64,000 nt of DNA from an uncultured Paracoccaceae bacterium (GCA_958439195.1 OY288155.1:62001-126000), one strand, 5' to 3'; shown: positions 45,446 through 54,017, counted from the stretch's first letter. The notes: a model not told the origin generated them from the sequence alone. Translations and numbers: made by a program.

Positions 45446-45901
45446 TCAGGGCTTTTCGTCGATGATGTATTCGTCCCAATCTTCTTCGGGGACGTCGAAT
45501 TCCGGGATGGTCATGCCCCGCACGGATTGACCTGCGGCATGGGTGCTGTCCGGATCGCCGGTCAAAAGCGGGTGCCAGTCGTGCAGGGTTTTGCCTTCGT
45601 GAAGGAGACGATAGGCGCAGGTGCGGGGCATCCAGTAGGCGACCTTGGGCAGGGTCTTGGGGGTCAGACGCACGCAATCGGGCACGAATTGGTGGCGGAT
45701 CGGGTATTGGCTGCACTTGCAGGTTTCATCATCCAGCAGGCGGCAGGCGATGCGGGTGTAATCCACCTCGCCGGTGTCTTCATATTCGATCTTGTTCAGG
45801 CAGCATTTGCCGCAGCCGTCACACAGCGCCTCCCATTCCGGGGCGGTCATTTTGTTCAGGGGGACGGTTTCCCAGAAACGGGGGCGGAGTTTGCCTGTCA
45901 T
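45446..45901 (-). CDS. YcgN family cysteine-cluster protein (UPF0260)
   Basis: A 151-residue protein. FWETVPLNKMTAPEWEALCDGCGKCCLNK near 9-37 with later CRLLDDETCKCSQYPIR and CVRLTP form the CxxCxxCC-type metal-binding cluster of UPF0260/YkgJ-like proteins. The C terminus is acidic. It probably binds iron or zinc; function unknown. Upstream of the threonine aldolase gene in the same direction. Confidence 0.88.
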   Translation of the reverse strand: MTGKLRPRFWETVPLNKMTAPEWEALCDGCGKCCLNKIEYEDTGEVDYTRIACRLLDDETCKCSQYPIRHQFVPDCVRLTPKTLPKVAYWMPRTCAYRLLHEGKTLHDWHPLLTGDPDSTHAAGQSVRGMTIPEFDVPEEDWDEYIIDEKP

Positions 45902-45980
45902 GGCGGCGAACCTGCGCTTTTGGCCGGGGAAAGGGAAGCGGGGGACGCCAAAATTTTGCGGTCAAAGTTTTGGCGCGGCG

Positions 45981-46907
45981 TTACAGCAGCGACAGGATCG
46001 TGCGGGCCTTGGTGCAATCGGCGTTCATTTGGGTGATCAGGGCATCCAGCCCGTCGAACTTCAATTCCGGGCGCAGGAAATCGACAAAGGCGATGGACAG
46101 GTGATGACCGTAAAGATCGCCGGTGAAATCGAACAGGAAGGTTTCCAGGTTTGGCCGGTTTTCCCCGAACATCGGCCGCACGCCAAGGCTGGCCGCGCCA
46201 ATATAGCTTCCGGCTTGCGGGCCGGTCAGGACGTCGGCCTTGACGGCATAAACGCCGAAGCGGGGCAGGTGCAGGCCATCAACCGACATGTTGGCCGTGG
46301 GATAGCCCAGTTCGCGGCCACGCTTTTCGCCGTGGATCACCGCGCCGTCGATGCGGTGCCAATGGCCCAGCATGGCGGCGGCGTCACGGGGGCGGCCATC
46401 GCTCAGGGCGGTGCGGATGGCGGTTGACGACACCTCGATCCCGTTAAGGGCGATGAGCGGGGCGATGGTCACGTCAAAGCCATGCGCGGCGCCCAGGCGT
46501 TGCAGATCGGCGGCGGTGCCGGTGCGGCCCTTGCCAAAGCAGAAATCCGACCCGACGACGACTTGCGAAATGCCGAGGCCGCCTGCCAGCACGTCGCGGG
46601 CAAAAATGTCTGGTGTCAGGCTGGCAAGGGTGCGGTCAAAGGGCAGTTCATAAAGTTGATCCACCCCTAGCCGGGCAAGGCGGTTGGCGCGGGCTTCGGC
46701 GTTCATCAGCCGGAAGGGCGGGGCGTCGGGGGCGAAAACCTGCCGCGGATGGGGTTCGAAGGTGACAATGCCAAGCGGGGCGTCGGGGCGACGGGCAAGG
46801 TTAATCACCGATTGGTGGCCCAGATGCAGGCCGTCGAAGTTGCCCATTGCGACAGAGGCACCGCGCGCTGCCGGGTCAATGTCCTGCCAGTGATGGTGAA
46901 CGCGCAT
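45981..46907 (-). CDS. ribF: bifunctional riboflavin kinase/FAD synthetase
   Basis: A 308-residue enzyme making FMN and FAD. N-terminal nucleotidyltransferase: VAMGNFDGLHLGHQSVI at about 20-36 and VVGSDFCFGKGRTGT near 115. C-terminal kinase (about 185-308): GRELGYPTANM, GVYAVKADV, NLETFLFDFTGDLYGHHLSIAFVDFLRPELKFDGLDAL. Normal length. GC-rich spacer of 39 bases separates it from the MaoC gene, which is upstream on the same strand. Confidence 0.94.
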   Translation of the reverse strand: MRVHHHWQDIDPAARGASVAMGNFDGLHLGHQSVINLARRPDAPLGIVTFEPHPRQVFAPDAPPFRLMNAEARANRLARLGVDQLYELPFDRTLASLTPDIFARDVLAGGLGISQVVVGSDFCFGKGRTGTAADLQRLGAAHGFDVTIAPLIALNGIEVSSTAIRTALSDGRPRDAAAMLGHWHRIDGAVIHGEKRGRELGYPTANMSVDGLHLPRFGVYAVKADVLTGPQAGSYIGAASLGVRPMFGENRPNLETFLFDFTGDLYGHHLSIAFVDFLRPELKFDGLDALITQMNADCTKARTILSLL

Positions 46908-46946
46908 CTTCCCCCGAGGCGGGGGCTGGCCCCGTCGTCTGTGCCG

Positions 46947-47402
46947 TCAGTCGAACTTGCGGCTGGGCGCCAGAACCAGCGCTTCGCCCTTCAGGACGAC
47001 CGTATTACCCACTGCGCAATGGGTTTCAAGGGTGACGCGGCGCTTGGCATGGTCGATGGCGCTGACCTTGACCTCGGCCCTGACGGTATCGCCGGGGCGG
47101 ACGGGGGCCATGAACTTGAGGCTTTGGCCAAGATACACGGTGCCATGACCGGGAAGTTGTTCACCGATCACGGCAGAGATCAGGCCCGCCGTCAGCATGC
47201 CATGCGCGATGCGGCCCTGAAAGATGGTGTCCTGGGCATAGGATTCGTCCAGATGCACGGGGTTTCGGTCGGTAGATACCTCGGCGAACATTTCGATGTC
47301 GCGGTCGGTGATGGTTTTCAGCAGATAGCGCACCATCCCGATTTCGAGATCCTCGATGCAGATCGTCCCGCGCGGCTGGTTGTCGATGGCTCTGGCGAAC
47401 AT
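46947..47402 (-). CDS. MaoC family (R)-hydratase-like protein
   Basis: A 151-residue hot-dog-fold protein. DRDIEMFAEVSTDRNPVHLDESYAQDTIFQGRIAHGMLTAGLISAVIGEQLPG near 37-88 holds the hydratase motif with catalytic Asp and His (D-x4-H) and GRIAHGML. It should hydrate enoyl-CoA or a related thioester. ATG 47402 was chosen because AAGGGG lies about 9 bases upstream; a longer frame exists. Confidence 0.88.
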   Translation of the reverse strand: MFARAIDNQPRGTICIEDLEIGMVRYLLKTITDRDIEMFAEVSTDRNPVHLDESYAQDTIFQGRIAHGMLTAGLISAVIGEQLPGHGTVYLGQSLKFMAPVRPGDTVRAEVKVSAIDHAKRRVTLETHCAVGNTVVLKGEALVLAPSRKFD

Positions 47403-47526
47403 GACCGAATCCCCTTTGAATTGGGGGGACAATAGCGGGTGCCGCAGCGCAGCGCAATTCGGCAGGGTAACTTTTTATCCAAACTGCGACTTTTGGCGCA
47501 ACATTGTTGCGATCTGCGTCGCGGAG

Positions 47527-48405
47527 TCAGCCAAGGAAAGGGATGGCATAGGTGGGCGACAGGCGCTGTTCGGCCAGCCATGCGGTCAGCAGGGACGGGT
47601 CGGGCTGGGCGGGGTTGGGACCGAAGGCCTGCGCCGCGATGCCACCGGTGACAAAGAGCGTGTCGATGCCTTCGCCGATGCCGCCCTGGACATCGGTGTT
47701 GATACCGTCACCGATGGCGAGGATGGCGGGGTCATCCTTGCCCATGCGTTCTGACAGGCAGCGGCGGGCCAGGTCATAGATCGGCGGGTGGGGTTTGCCG
47801 TAATACAGCGCGGTGCCGCCCATCTGTTCATAGGCCTGAGCCAGCGCACCGGCGCAGTAGAGGCGTTTGTCGCCAAGATCAACGATCAGGTCAGGGTTGG
47901 CGCAGAGCATGGGCAAGCCCTGCGCCTTCATCATCAGCAGGGTGGCGCGGTAGTCGTCGGGGGTTTCCGTCGTGTCGTCGCGCAGGCCGGTGACGACGAC
48001 GCCTGTCGCGTCGGACAGGGGGACGCGGGTGATCTGAAGCGGGTCATGGGCATCGGCGGGCAGATCGGTGAAGAACACCTCGTCCTTGGGGGCGCCAATG
48101 TGGTGGACGCGCATGCCGACGGCCCCGGACAGAAGGGCGTATTGCGAGGCGTCGCCCGATGAGACGATGTCATCCCAGGCATCATCCGGCACACCGATGG
48201 CGGCGATCTGGTCTTGCACGCTGGACCGGGGGCGCGGGGAATTGGTTAGAAGCGTAACGCTGCCCCCTTTGGCGCGGAAGGCGCGCAGGGCGGAGACGGC
48301 GGCAGGAAAGGGGGTCTGGCCATTGTGCAGGCAACCCCAGAGGTCGCAGAACAGCGCGTCATAGCGGCCAGAGACAGAGGCGAGGCTGGGGATGAGGTTG
48401 GTCAT
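47527..48405 (-). CDS. TIGR01459-type HAD hydrolase
   Basis: A 292-residue HAD superfamily IIA protein. DALFCDLWGCLHNGQTPFP near 16-34 has the nucleophile Asp, VTLLTNSPRP near 49-58 is motif II, YYGKPHPPIYDLA near 205 has the motif III Lys, and ILAIGDGINTDVQGG near 230 is motif IV. The D-x-W-G start is typical of the TIGR01459 family. Substrate unknown, possibly a sugar phosphate or nucleotide. Confidence 0.87.
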   Translation of the reverse strand: MTNLIPSLASVSGRYDALFCDLWGCLHNGQTPFPAAVSALRAFRAKGGSVTLLTNSPRPRSSVQDQIAAIGVPDDAWDDIVSSGDASQYALLSGAVGMRVHHIGAPKDEVFFTDLPADAHDPLQITRVPLSDATGVVVTGLRDDTTETPDDYRATLLMMKAQGLPMLCANPDLIVDLGDKRLYCAGALAQAYEQMGGTALYYGKPHPPIYDLARRCLSERMGKDDPAILAIGDGINTDVQGGIGEGIDTLFVTGGIAAQAFGPNPAQPDPSLLTAWLAEQRLSPTYAIPFLG

Positions 48406-48432
48406 GCTTTGGCCTTTCCGGCTGTGCTTTTT

Positions 48433-48527
48433 GGGGGCGAAGCCCCCTGTATCAGACCCTCCCCCGCCCGCTGGGGGGGGGGAGGCGGCTGTTGGTTCCG
48501 GCGGATCATTGCCCCTGCATGGGGGCA
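48433..48527. repeat. three GC-rich hairpins between the HAD gene and ppaC
   Basis: GGGGGC-GAA-GCCCCC (48433-48447), CCTCCCCC...GGGGGAGG (48458-48485) and TGCCCC...GGGGCA (48510-48527) follow each other in the 140-base gap. None has a T-run on the leftward strand, so they are not classical terminators of ppaC, though they may stabilise its 3' end. Confidence 0.55.
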
Positions 48528-48545
48528 GGCCGGGACGCTGTGCTG

Positions 48546-49466
48546 TCAGAGTTTGAGGGCAGGGATGATCTGCTTCTTGCGCGACATCACGCCGGGCAGC
48601 ACGACCGTATCACCGGTCACGGTGCAGCCGAAGGAGGCTTCGGCCAGTTGCTTAACCAGATCGTTCGGCACCAGCAGCGTCGCCTCTTCCTTCAGGATGT
48701 CGACCACGAACAAAAGCACCTGATCGGCGCCATCCTCTTTCGCCACGCCAACCATTGATGCCATCAGGCTGTCCTTACGGTCCAGCACGATCTTGGGCGC
48801 GGTGGTTTCCAGCACCGAGACGCGCAGTTCCTTGCCCGCGACGGTGTATTCCTTGGAATCCATGCGCAGCAATTCGGCGTCCGAGAAGGCGGAGACGTCG
48901 GATTTCGCCTCGAACATCCGGGTTGCCAGATCGGCCATGTCGACGCCCAGATCAGCGGCGAGCTGTTCGGCGATGGCGCGGTCATGCGGGGTGGTGGTGG
49001 GCGAACGGAATTCCAGCGTGTCGGACAGGATGCAAGACAGCATCGCGCCCTTGATCGCCTTAGGGGCCTGCGCCACCGCATCGCCCATCAGGTCGTGCAT
49101 GATGGTGGCGGTGCAGGCCAGCGGGCGGATGGTGATGTCGATGGGGTTTTTGGTCTTGATGCCGCCAACCAGCAGGTGATGGTCGATGATGCCCTTGATC
49201 TGCGCGTCATTGATCGACGGGGGCAGTTCGGCGGGATTGTTGGTGTCGACGATCACGACCTTGTCGTCGGCCGTCACGTCCGAGATGATTTCCGGCTTGT
49301 CGAGGCCCCAGTGACGCAGCACGAAGGCCGCTTCGGTATTGGGTTCGCCCAGCAAGACGGGCTTGGCGGGGGTGCCCTGCACCTGCGACAGATACCAGGC
49401 CCAGATGATGGGTGAACCGGTGGAATCGGTGTCGGGGGATTTGTGGCCGAATACGAGGGTTGTCAT
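48546..49466 (-). CDS. ppaC: manganese-dependent inorganic pyrophosphatase (family II)
   Basis: A 306-residue DHH-fold enzyme. VFGHKSPDTDS at 5-15 (HxxPDxD), VIVDTNNPAELP near 71, IIDHHLLVGG near 93 (DHH motif), and the C-terminal DHHA2 domain with SRKKQIIPAL (substrate-binding RKK). It hydrolyses pyrophosphate. Family II enzymes are best known from Firmicutes, but occur in Rhodobacterales as well. No CBS insertion. Confidence 0.94.
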   Translation of the reverse strand: MTTLVFGHKSPDTDSTGSPIIWAWYLSQVQGTPAKPVLLGEPNTEAAFVLRHWGLDKPEIISDVTADDKVVIVDTNNPAELPPSINDAQIKGIIDHHLLVGGIKTKNPIDITIRPLACTATIMHDLMGDAVAQAPKAIKGAMLSCILSDTLEFRSPTTTPHDRAIAEQLAADLGVDMADLATRMFEAKSDVSAFSDAELLRMDSKEYTVAGKELRVSVLETTAPKIVLDRKDSLMASMVGVAKEDGADQVLLFVVDILKEEATLLVPNDLVKQLAEASFGCTVTGDTVVLPGVMSRKKQIIPALKL

Positions 49467-49593
49467 GGCGTCTGCCCTTGGCTGCTGTGCGGTTTGGCGC
49501 GGCTTATAGGGGGTGGGGCGGTGGTTGTCACGCTGGGGTGGGTGGCGTGTTTCGGTGCAGGTTCGGCGATGCTGCGTTGCAGCAACAGGCGGG

Positions 49594-50622
49594 CTACATC
49601 GGCAGTCGTTCCAGCGTGAAGCCCGCCTGTTCCATCAGGCGCAAGACGCCGGTTTCGCCGGGCAGGTGCAGCGCGCCAAAGGCGGCGACGACAGGGCCAT
49701 CCTGTGCCGCCGCCTCGATCACCGGAATCCAGGTGCGGTTGCGGTCCGTCATCAGAACCAGTTCCATCTGGGCAAAGTCCTGTTCGATCTGTGCGGTGTT
49801 CTGGCCAGGCATCCGCAGCGTCATCTGGCGGGTCAGTTCCCAGATCAGTCGGGATTCCCCCGCGAAATAGGCATCGGCCAACGTCACCGCATAATCGGCG
49901 GCATAGGGTTCCAGCGCCAGCGAGGAGCGGATCATGGCAAGCTGGTCTTCCATCGGCATGCTTTCGAACAGCCGGAACACCGTGTCGTGCGATTCAAGCG
50001 CCTGAAGCGGTTTGCCATTGGTCTGGGCGTGGTCGATCACCATGCCGTCCAGCCCGCCCTTGCCCTGCGCCAGCCCATCAAGATTGCAGGCGGGCAGGGC
50101 CAGCAGCATCGACACATACCAGGGGCGGAATTTCGAAACCATGAAGGGCGGCATGCCGCGGGCGCGCATCGCGTTGGCCAGCAATTCCCATTCGGGATCG
50201 GTCAGCGCCTCGCGCAGGGTGGGGCCATCGGTATTGACCATCAGCGACGGGTTGCGGGCCAGATCGGCCATCAGCGCGGCCTCTTCCAGTGGGCCAGCCT
50301 CGACCAGCACGGTGGTTGCGCCGTCAAGCAGGGGGGTGATGCGGGCCATGGTTTGGGCGTGGCGGGGATCATCAAGGTGGTAGGTCCCGACAAGGTGGAC
50401 GATCTGGTCATCCCGCGTTGCGCGCCACAGATGACCGCGTGGATACGGCACGGCGTCGGTGGCGGCGATCAGGGCGCGCCGGTCATCATCGGCCATGTTG
50501 TCCAGCAGATTGATGCCGTTGCAATCGGCCTGCGGTCCTTGTGCGTCCTGCGCCGCCGCGCTGCTGATCAGGCAGACCGACAGCAGCGCAGCGGAAAGGG
50601 TGGCAAGGATTGGACGGGGCAT
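49594..50622 (-). CDS. TraB/GumN family protein, secreted
   Basis: A 342-residue protein with signal peptide (ILATLSAALLSVCLISSAAAQ). The TraB/GumN pattern includes HLVGTYHLDDPRHAQ near 75 (GxxH), VLVEAGPLEEAAL near 105, GLDGMVIDHAQTNGKPLQALES near 192-213 and VVAAFGALHLPGETGVLRLMEQAGFTLERLP at the end, with the paired GxxH motifs of this Tiki-like metalloprotease fold. Actual activity unknown. Confidence 0.87.
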   Translation of the reverse strand: MPRPILATLSAALLSVCLISSAAAQDAQGPQADCNGINLLDNMADDDRRALIAATDAVPYPRGHLWRATRDDQIVHLVGTYHLDDPRHAQTMARITPLLDGATTVLVEAGPLEEAALMADLARNPSLMVNTDGPTLREALTDPEWELLANAMRARGMPPFMVSKFRPWYVSMLLALPACNLDGLAQGKGGLDGMVIDHAQTNGKPLQALESHDTVFRLFESMPMEDQLAMIRSSLALEPYAADYAVTLADAYFAGESRLIWELTRQMTLRMPGQNTAQIEQDFAQMELVLMTDRNRTWIPVIEAAAQDGPVVAAFGALHLPGETGVLRLMEQAGFTLERLPM

Positions 50623-50747
50623 CGGGAAAACCGCTGTTGAAGGTCAGGGTCCAAAGGTGGCACCGGCAGGCCCCCATGCCAAGGCCGATGGCGGCCGGAG
50701 CGGGCGATTGTCATCAAATTTTCATCAGCGCGGCGGCCGGGCGGGTG

Positions 50748-50776
50748 TTGACACCGGGGCGTGGGTTGCCTACCTG
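50748..50776 (+). promoter_or_regulatory. groES: sigma70-type promoter of groESL
   Basis: TTGACA (50748-50753) and TACCTG (50771-50776) are 17 bases apart, directly before the CIRCE element. The predicted start of transcription falls at or near the operator. Confidence 0.65.
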
Positions 50777-50784
50777 TCCATCCG

Positions 50785-50811
50785 TTAGCACTCATCCACG
50801 ACGAGTGCTAA
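50785..50811. promoter_or_regulatory. groES: CIRCE operator (HrcA binding site)
   Basis: TTAGCACTC-N9-GAGTGCTAA is an exact match to the CIRCE consensus, 36 bases before groES. HrcA represses groESL through it and is released on heat shock. hrcA itself is not in this window. Confidence 0.97.
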
Positions 50812-50846
50812 TCCCATTCAACCTGGAACCTAGGGAGTGTTCTCAG

Positions 50847-51134
50847 ATGGCATTCAAACCGCTGCATGACCGTGTACTGGTCCGCCGCATCGAAGGCGAA
50901 GACAAGACCAAGGGCGGCCTGATCATCCCCGACTCGGCCAAGGAAAAGCCCGCTGAAGGCGAAATCGTCTCGGTCGGTGAAGGCGCACGCAAGGATTCGG
51001 GCGAGCTGATCGCGCCGTCGGTCAAGGCCGGCGACCGCATCCTGTTCGGCAAATGGTCGGGCACCGAAGTAAAGCTGGACGGCGAAGACCTGCTGATCAT
51101 GAAGGAAAGCGACATCCTCGGCATTATCGCCTGA
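50847..51134 (+). CDS. groES: co-chaperonin GroES
   Basis: A 95-residue heptameric lid of the chaperonin. FKPLHDRVLVRRIEGEDKTKGGLIIPDSAKEKPAEGEIVSVG contains the mobile loop (KTKGGLIIP), and LIMKESDILGII is the standard C terminus. Preceded by TAGGGAGTG. Cotranscribed with groEL, 62 bases apart, under CIRCE control. Confidence 0.98.
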   Translation: MAFKPLHDRVLVRRIEGEDKTKGGLIIPDSAKEKPAEGEIVSVGEGARKDSGELIAPSVKAGDRILFGKWSGTEVKLDGEDLLIMKESDILGIIA

Positions 51135-51196
51135 TGGATGTGGCGGGGTGATACCCGCCGCGCGCTTTCCCCAACCCATTCAAAGGAGCTAACACA

Positions 51197-52840
51197 ATGG
51201 CTGCTAAAGACGTACGTTTTGATACCGATGCCCGCGACCGTATGCTGCGCGGCGTCAACATCCTTGCCGATGCGGTGAAGGTGACGCTTGGCCCGAAAGG
51301 CCGCAACGTGGTGATCGAAAAGAGCTTTGGCTCTCCCCGCATCACCAAGGATGGCGTGACCGTTGCCAAGGAAATCGAACTGTCCGACCGGTTCGAAAAC
51401 ATGGGCGCACAGATGGTGAAGGAAGTCGCTTCCCGCACCAATGACGAGGCGGGCGACGGCACCACCACCGCGACCGTTCTGGCGCAGGCGATCATCAAGG
51501 AAGGCATGAAGGCGGTTGCTGCCGGCATGAACCCGATGGACCTGAAGCGCGGGATCGACCTGGCCACCGCCAAGGTTGTGGAGGCCATCAAGGCCGCATC
51601 GCGCCCGGTGAAGGATTCCGACGAAGTCGCGCAGGTTGGCACGATTTCCGCCAACGGTGAGGCCCAGATCGGCCGTTTCATCGCGGATGCGATGCAGCGC
51701 GTCGGCAATGAGGGTGTGATCACCGTCGAAGAAAACAAGGGGATGGAGACGGAAGTCGAAGTCGTCGAAGGCATGCAGTTCGACCGTGGCTACCTGTCGC
51801 CCTATTTCGTGACCAATGCCGACAAGATGGTTGCGGAACTGGAAGACGCCTACATCCTGCTGCACGAAAAGAAGCTGTCGTCGCTGCAGCCGATGGTTCC
51901 GCTGCTGGAAGCCGTGATCCAGTCGCAGCGCCCGCTGTTGATCATCGCCGAAGACGTCGAGGGCGAAGCCCTTGCCACGCTGGTGGTGAACAAGCTGCGC
52001 GGTGGCCTGAAGATCGCTGCCGTCAAGGCACCGGGCTTTGGTGACCGTCGCAAGGCCATGTTGCAGGACATCGCCATCCTGACCGGTGGTCAGGTGATCA
52101 GCGACGATCTGGGCATGAAGCTGGAATCGGTCACGATCGACATGCTGGGCCGTGCCAAGAAGATCTCGATCAACAAGGACAACACCACCGTCGTCGACGG
52201 CGCCGGTGACAAGGCCGAGATCGAAGCCCGCGTTGGCCAGATCCGCAACCAGATCGAGGAAACCACCTCGGATTACGACCGTGAGAAGCTGCAGGAGCGT
52301 GTGGCGAAACTGGCGGGCGGCGTTGCGGTGATCCGCGTTGGCGGCATGACCGAAGTCGAAGTGAAAGAGCGCAAGGACCGCGTGGATGACGCCCTGAACG
52401 CGACCCGTGCGGCCGTGCAGGAAGGCGTGATCGTCGGTGGTGGCGTGGCGCTGGTGCAGGCGGGCAAGGGTCTGGCCGGGCTGAAAGGCGCGAACAGCGA
52501 CCAGGATGCCGGTATCCAGATCGTCAAGCGCGCGCTGGAAGCACCGCTGCGCCAGATCGCCGAAAACGCCGGTGTGGACGGCGCTGTGGTTGCGGGCAAG
52601 ATCCGCGAATCCAGCGACAAGAACTTTGGCTTTAACGCGCAGACCGAAGAATATGGTGACATGTTCGCCTTCGGCGTGATCGACCCGGCCAAGGTGACCC
52701 GGACTGCGCTTGAAGACGCCGCTTCGGTCGCGTCGCTGCTGATCACCACGGAAGCCATGATTGCGGACAAGCCCGCAGACAAGGCCGCAGCCGGCGGTGG
52801 CGGCATGGGCGGCATGGGCGGCATGGACGGGATGATGTAA
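51197..52840 (+). CDS. groEL: chaperonin GroEL
   Basis: A 547-residue chaperonin. KDVRFDTDARDRMLRGVNILADAVKVTLGPKGRNVV at the start, GDGTTTATVLAQAI (catalytic D87 region) near 86, and the C-terminal GGMGGMGGMDGMM repeat are all normal. CAAAGGAGCT precedes ATG. This is a full-length, CIRCE-controlled housekeeping copy. Confidence 0.98.
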   Translation: MAAKDVRFDTDARDRMLRGVNILADAVKVTLGPKGRNVVIEKSFGSPRITKDGVTVAKEIELSDRFENMGAQMVKEVASRTNDEAGDGTTTATVLAQAIIKEGMKAVAAGMNPMDLKRGIDLATAKVVEAIKAASRPVKDSDEVAQVGTISANGEAQIGRFIADAMQRVGNEGVITVEENKGMETEVEVVEGMQFDRGYLSPYFVTNADKMVAELEDAYILLHEKKLSSLQPMVPLLEAVIQSQRPLLIIAEDVEGEALATLVVNKLRGGLKIAAVKAPGFGDRRKAMLQDIAILTGGQVISDDLGMKLESVTIDMLGRAKKISINKDNTTVVDGAGDKAEIEARVGQIRNQIEETTSDYDREKLQERVAKLAGGVAVIRVGGMTEVEVKERKDRVDDALNATRAAVQEGVIVGGGVALVQAGKGLAGLKGANSDQDAGIQIVKRALEAPLRQIAENAGVDGAVVAGKIRESSDKNFGFNAQTEEYGDMFAFGVIDPAKVTRTALEDAASVASLLITTEAMIADKPADKAAAGGGGMGGMGGMDGMM

Positions 52841-52869
52841 TCATCCCTGCCACGTCTGGCAGAAAATGG

Positions 52870-52897
52870 GGGGCGCACCGCAGGGTGCGCCCCTTTT
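52870..52897 (+). terminator. intrinsic terminator of groESL
   Basis: GGGGCGCACC-GCAG-GGTGCGCCCC forms a 10-bp stem at 52870-52893, followed by TTTTCATTT. Confidence 0.93.
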
Positions 52898-52947
52898 CAT
52901 TTGCGCCGGGGATTGTTGCAGCGGGGCTGTGCAGCTATGGTCCCGAT

Positions 52948-53016
52948 GTCGGCAAAGTCCGACCTATGGAGTGTTTATGTCCGAGACTGCGGGTCACTGA
53001 CCCAGATTGCTGGGTC
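52948..53016 (+). promoter_or_regulatory. cluster of short palindromes upstream of the YjhX-type gene
   Basis: GTCGG-N6-CCGAC (52948-52963), GGGTC-ACT-GACCC (52991-53003) and GACCCAG-ATTG-CTGGGTC (52999-53016) lie 70-140 bases before the toxin-like gene. The last two share the GACCC arm and could form alternative hairpins. An 8-codon frame MSETAGH-stop (52977-53000) runs into them. They may be autoregulatory operators or leader structures; no function is proven. Confidence 0.4.
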
Positions 53017-53087
53017 GCCTGAGGGCAACAGATCGTCCGTGCGGGATGCCGGTCGACCTGTTCGTGTGACCAAATCGGACAAGACCA

Positions 53088-53363
53088 ATGAATATTTCCA
53101 GATACGAACAGCGCGTGTTGCACGTGCTGGCGCAGGGTGGGGCAATCCACTTTGAGCGCGCACCCAATGGCAAGGTGCGCGAGATCACCTGTTTTTCCCG
53201 CGACGGCCTGATTCTGGCCGATTGCACGCGCGCGGTTTTCGACCGCCTGCGCAAACGGGGACTGATCAGATCGCAGGACGGCGCGCCCTACCGCATCACG
53301 CGGGCGGGGAATGCGGCCGTCCGCGCCCAAACCGATAACCGCACAGGAGGTGCCTATGTCTGA
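53088..53363 (+). CDS. yjhX: YjhX (TopAI) family toxin, topoisomerase I inhibitor-like
   Basis: A 91-residue protein. MNISRYEQRVLHVLAQGGAI, CFSRDGLILADCTRAVFDRLRKRGLI, GAPYRITRAGNAAVRAQTDNR matches my memory of E. coli YjhX almost along its whole length. YjhX is reported to bind and inhibit DNA topoisomerase I. It looks like a winged-helix fold. Start ATG 53088; the next gene overlaps its end by 8 bases with its own Shine-Dalgarno inside this gene, so the two are co-translated. Confidence 0.88.
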   Translation: MNISRYEQRVLHVLAQGGAIHFERAPNGKVREITCFSRDGLILADCTRAVFDRLRKRGLIRSQDGAPYRITRAGNAAVRAQTDNRTGGAYV

Positions 53364-53820
53364 CCCTGAAATCCGTCCGCTGCGGTGGGACGATCTTGAT
53401 ACACTGCGGCAGGTGCTGGAGGCGACCGAACTGTTCCCGCCCGAGATGCTGGCCGATATGGCAGAGCCGTGGTTCACCGACCCTGCGCAGGCGTTGTGGT
53501 TTGTGGCGGAGGCCGCGGGGGGCGTTGCGGGCTTTTGCCATGCACGGCCCGAACCGCTGACCGAAGGGACGTGGAACATGCTGGCGCTGGCGGTGCATCC
53601 GGCGGCGCAGGGGCGCGGTGTAGCGGCGGCGCTTTTGGCCGCAGGCGAGGCGGCGCTGCGCGCCTTGGGGGCAAGGCTGTGCCTTGTGGACACGGCGGAT
53701 ACGGCGGAGTTTGCCACAGCGCGGCGGTTGTATGAACGGGCGGGGTATGATCCAGAGGCCCGCATCGGTGACTACTGGGCGCAGGATGTGGCCAAGGTGA
53801 CGTATGTGAAGCGGCTTTGA
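53356..53820 (+). CDS. GNAT family N-acetyltransferase, candidate antitoxin partner of YjhX
   Basis: A 154-residue GNAT protein. EIRPLRWDDLDTLRQVLEAT opens it; LALAVHPAAQGRGVAAALLAAGEAALRALGARLCLVDTADT holds the acetyl-CoA loop (Q-G-R-G-V), and ATARRLYERAGYDPEARIGDYW follows. ACAGGAGG lies 6 bases before ATG 53356; a 15-codon upstream frame is inside yjhX. In E. coli the antitoxin YjhQ is also a GNAT protein next to yjhX. Position and class match; orthology is likely but not shown. Confidence 0.85.
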   Translation: MSDPEIRPLRWDDLDTLRQVLEATELFPPEMLADMAEPWFTDPAQALWFVAEAAGGVAGFCHARPEPLTEGTWNMLALAVHPAAQGRGVAAALLAAGEAALRALGARLCLVDTADTAEFATARRLYERAGYDPEARIGDYWAQDVAKVTYVKRL

Positions 53821-53835
53821 CCGCCGCGCCCAACT

Positions 53836-53859
53836 GTGCGCCCGACCGTGCGCCCGACC
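53836..53859 (+). repeat. 12-bp tandem duplication
   Basis: GTGCGCCCGACC is repeated head to tail at 53836-53847 and 53848-53859, in the gap between the GNAT gene and the first EamA exporter gene. Confidence 0.8.
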
Positions 53860-53953
53860 TTGCAACTGGCCCGGCGCGGCCATGAAATTGCGCGCCTGCG
53901 GCGCAAGCCTTTCAAGTCGCCTGCGCGGCTTGCGCCGCTTGGCTTCGGTTTCA

Positions 53954-53982
53954 TTTGGGTATTTGGGCCAAGATGAAGGGGC
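53954..53982 (+). repeat. dispersed intergenic repeat, copy 3 (best copy)
   Basis: TTTGGGT followed by ATTTGGGCCAAGATGAAGGG is the most complete of the three copies found (others at 35981 and 44361). It lies in the 197-base gap upstream of the EamA transporter pair, 36 bases before the start codon. Confidence 0.65.
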
Positions 53983-54017
53983 TTTCGGAGGTTTGGCGGC
54001 GCGGTTAGGGTGCGGGC

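Noticed and set aside
48433..48527. CRISPR-like repeats
   Set aside because: The units are different GC-rich hairpins, not identical repeats with spacers.
52908..53155. 84-codon gene overlapping the yjhX start
   Set aside because: It overlaps yjhX in another frame, crosses the palindromes and lacks a recognisable motif or ribosome-binding site.
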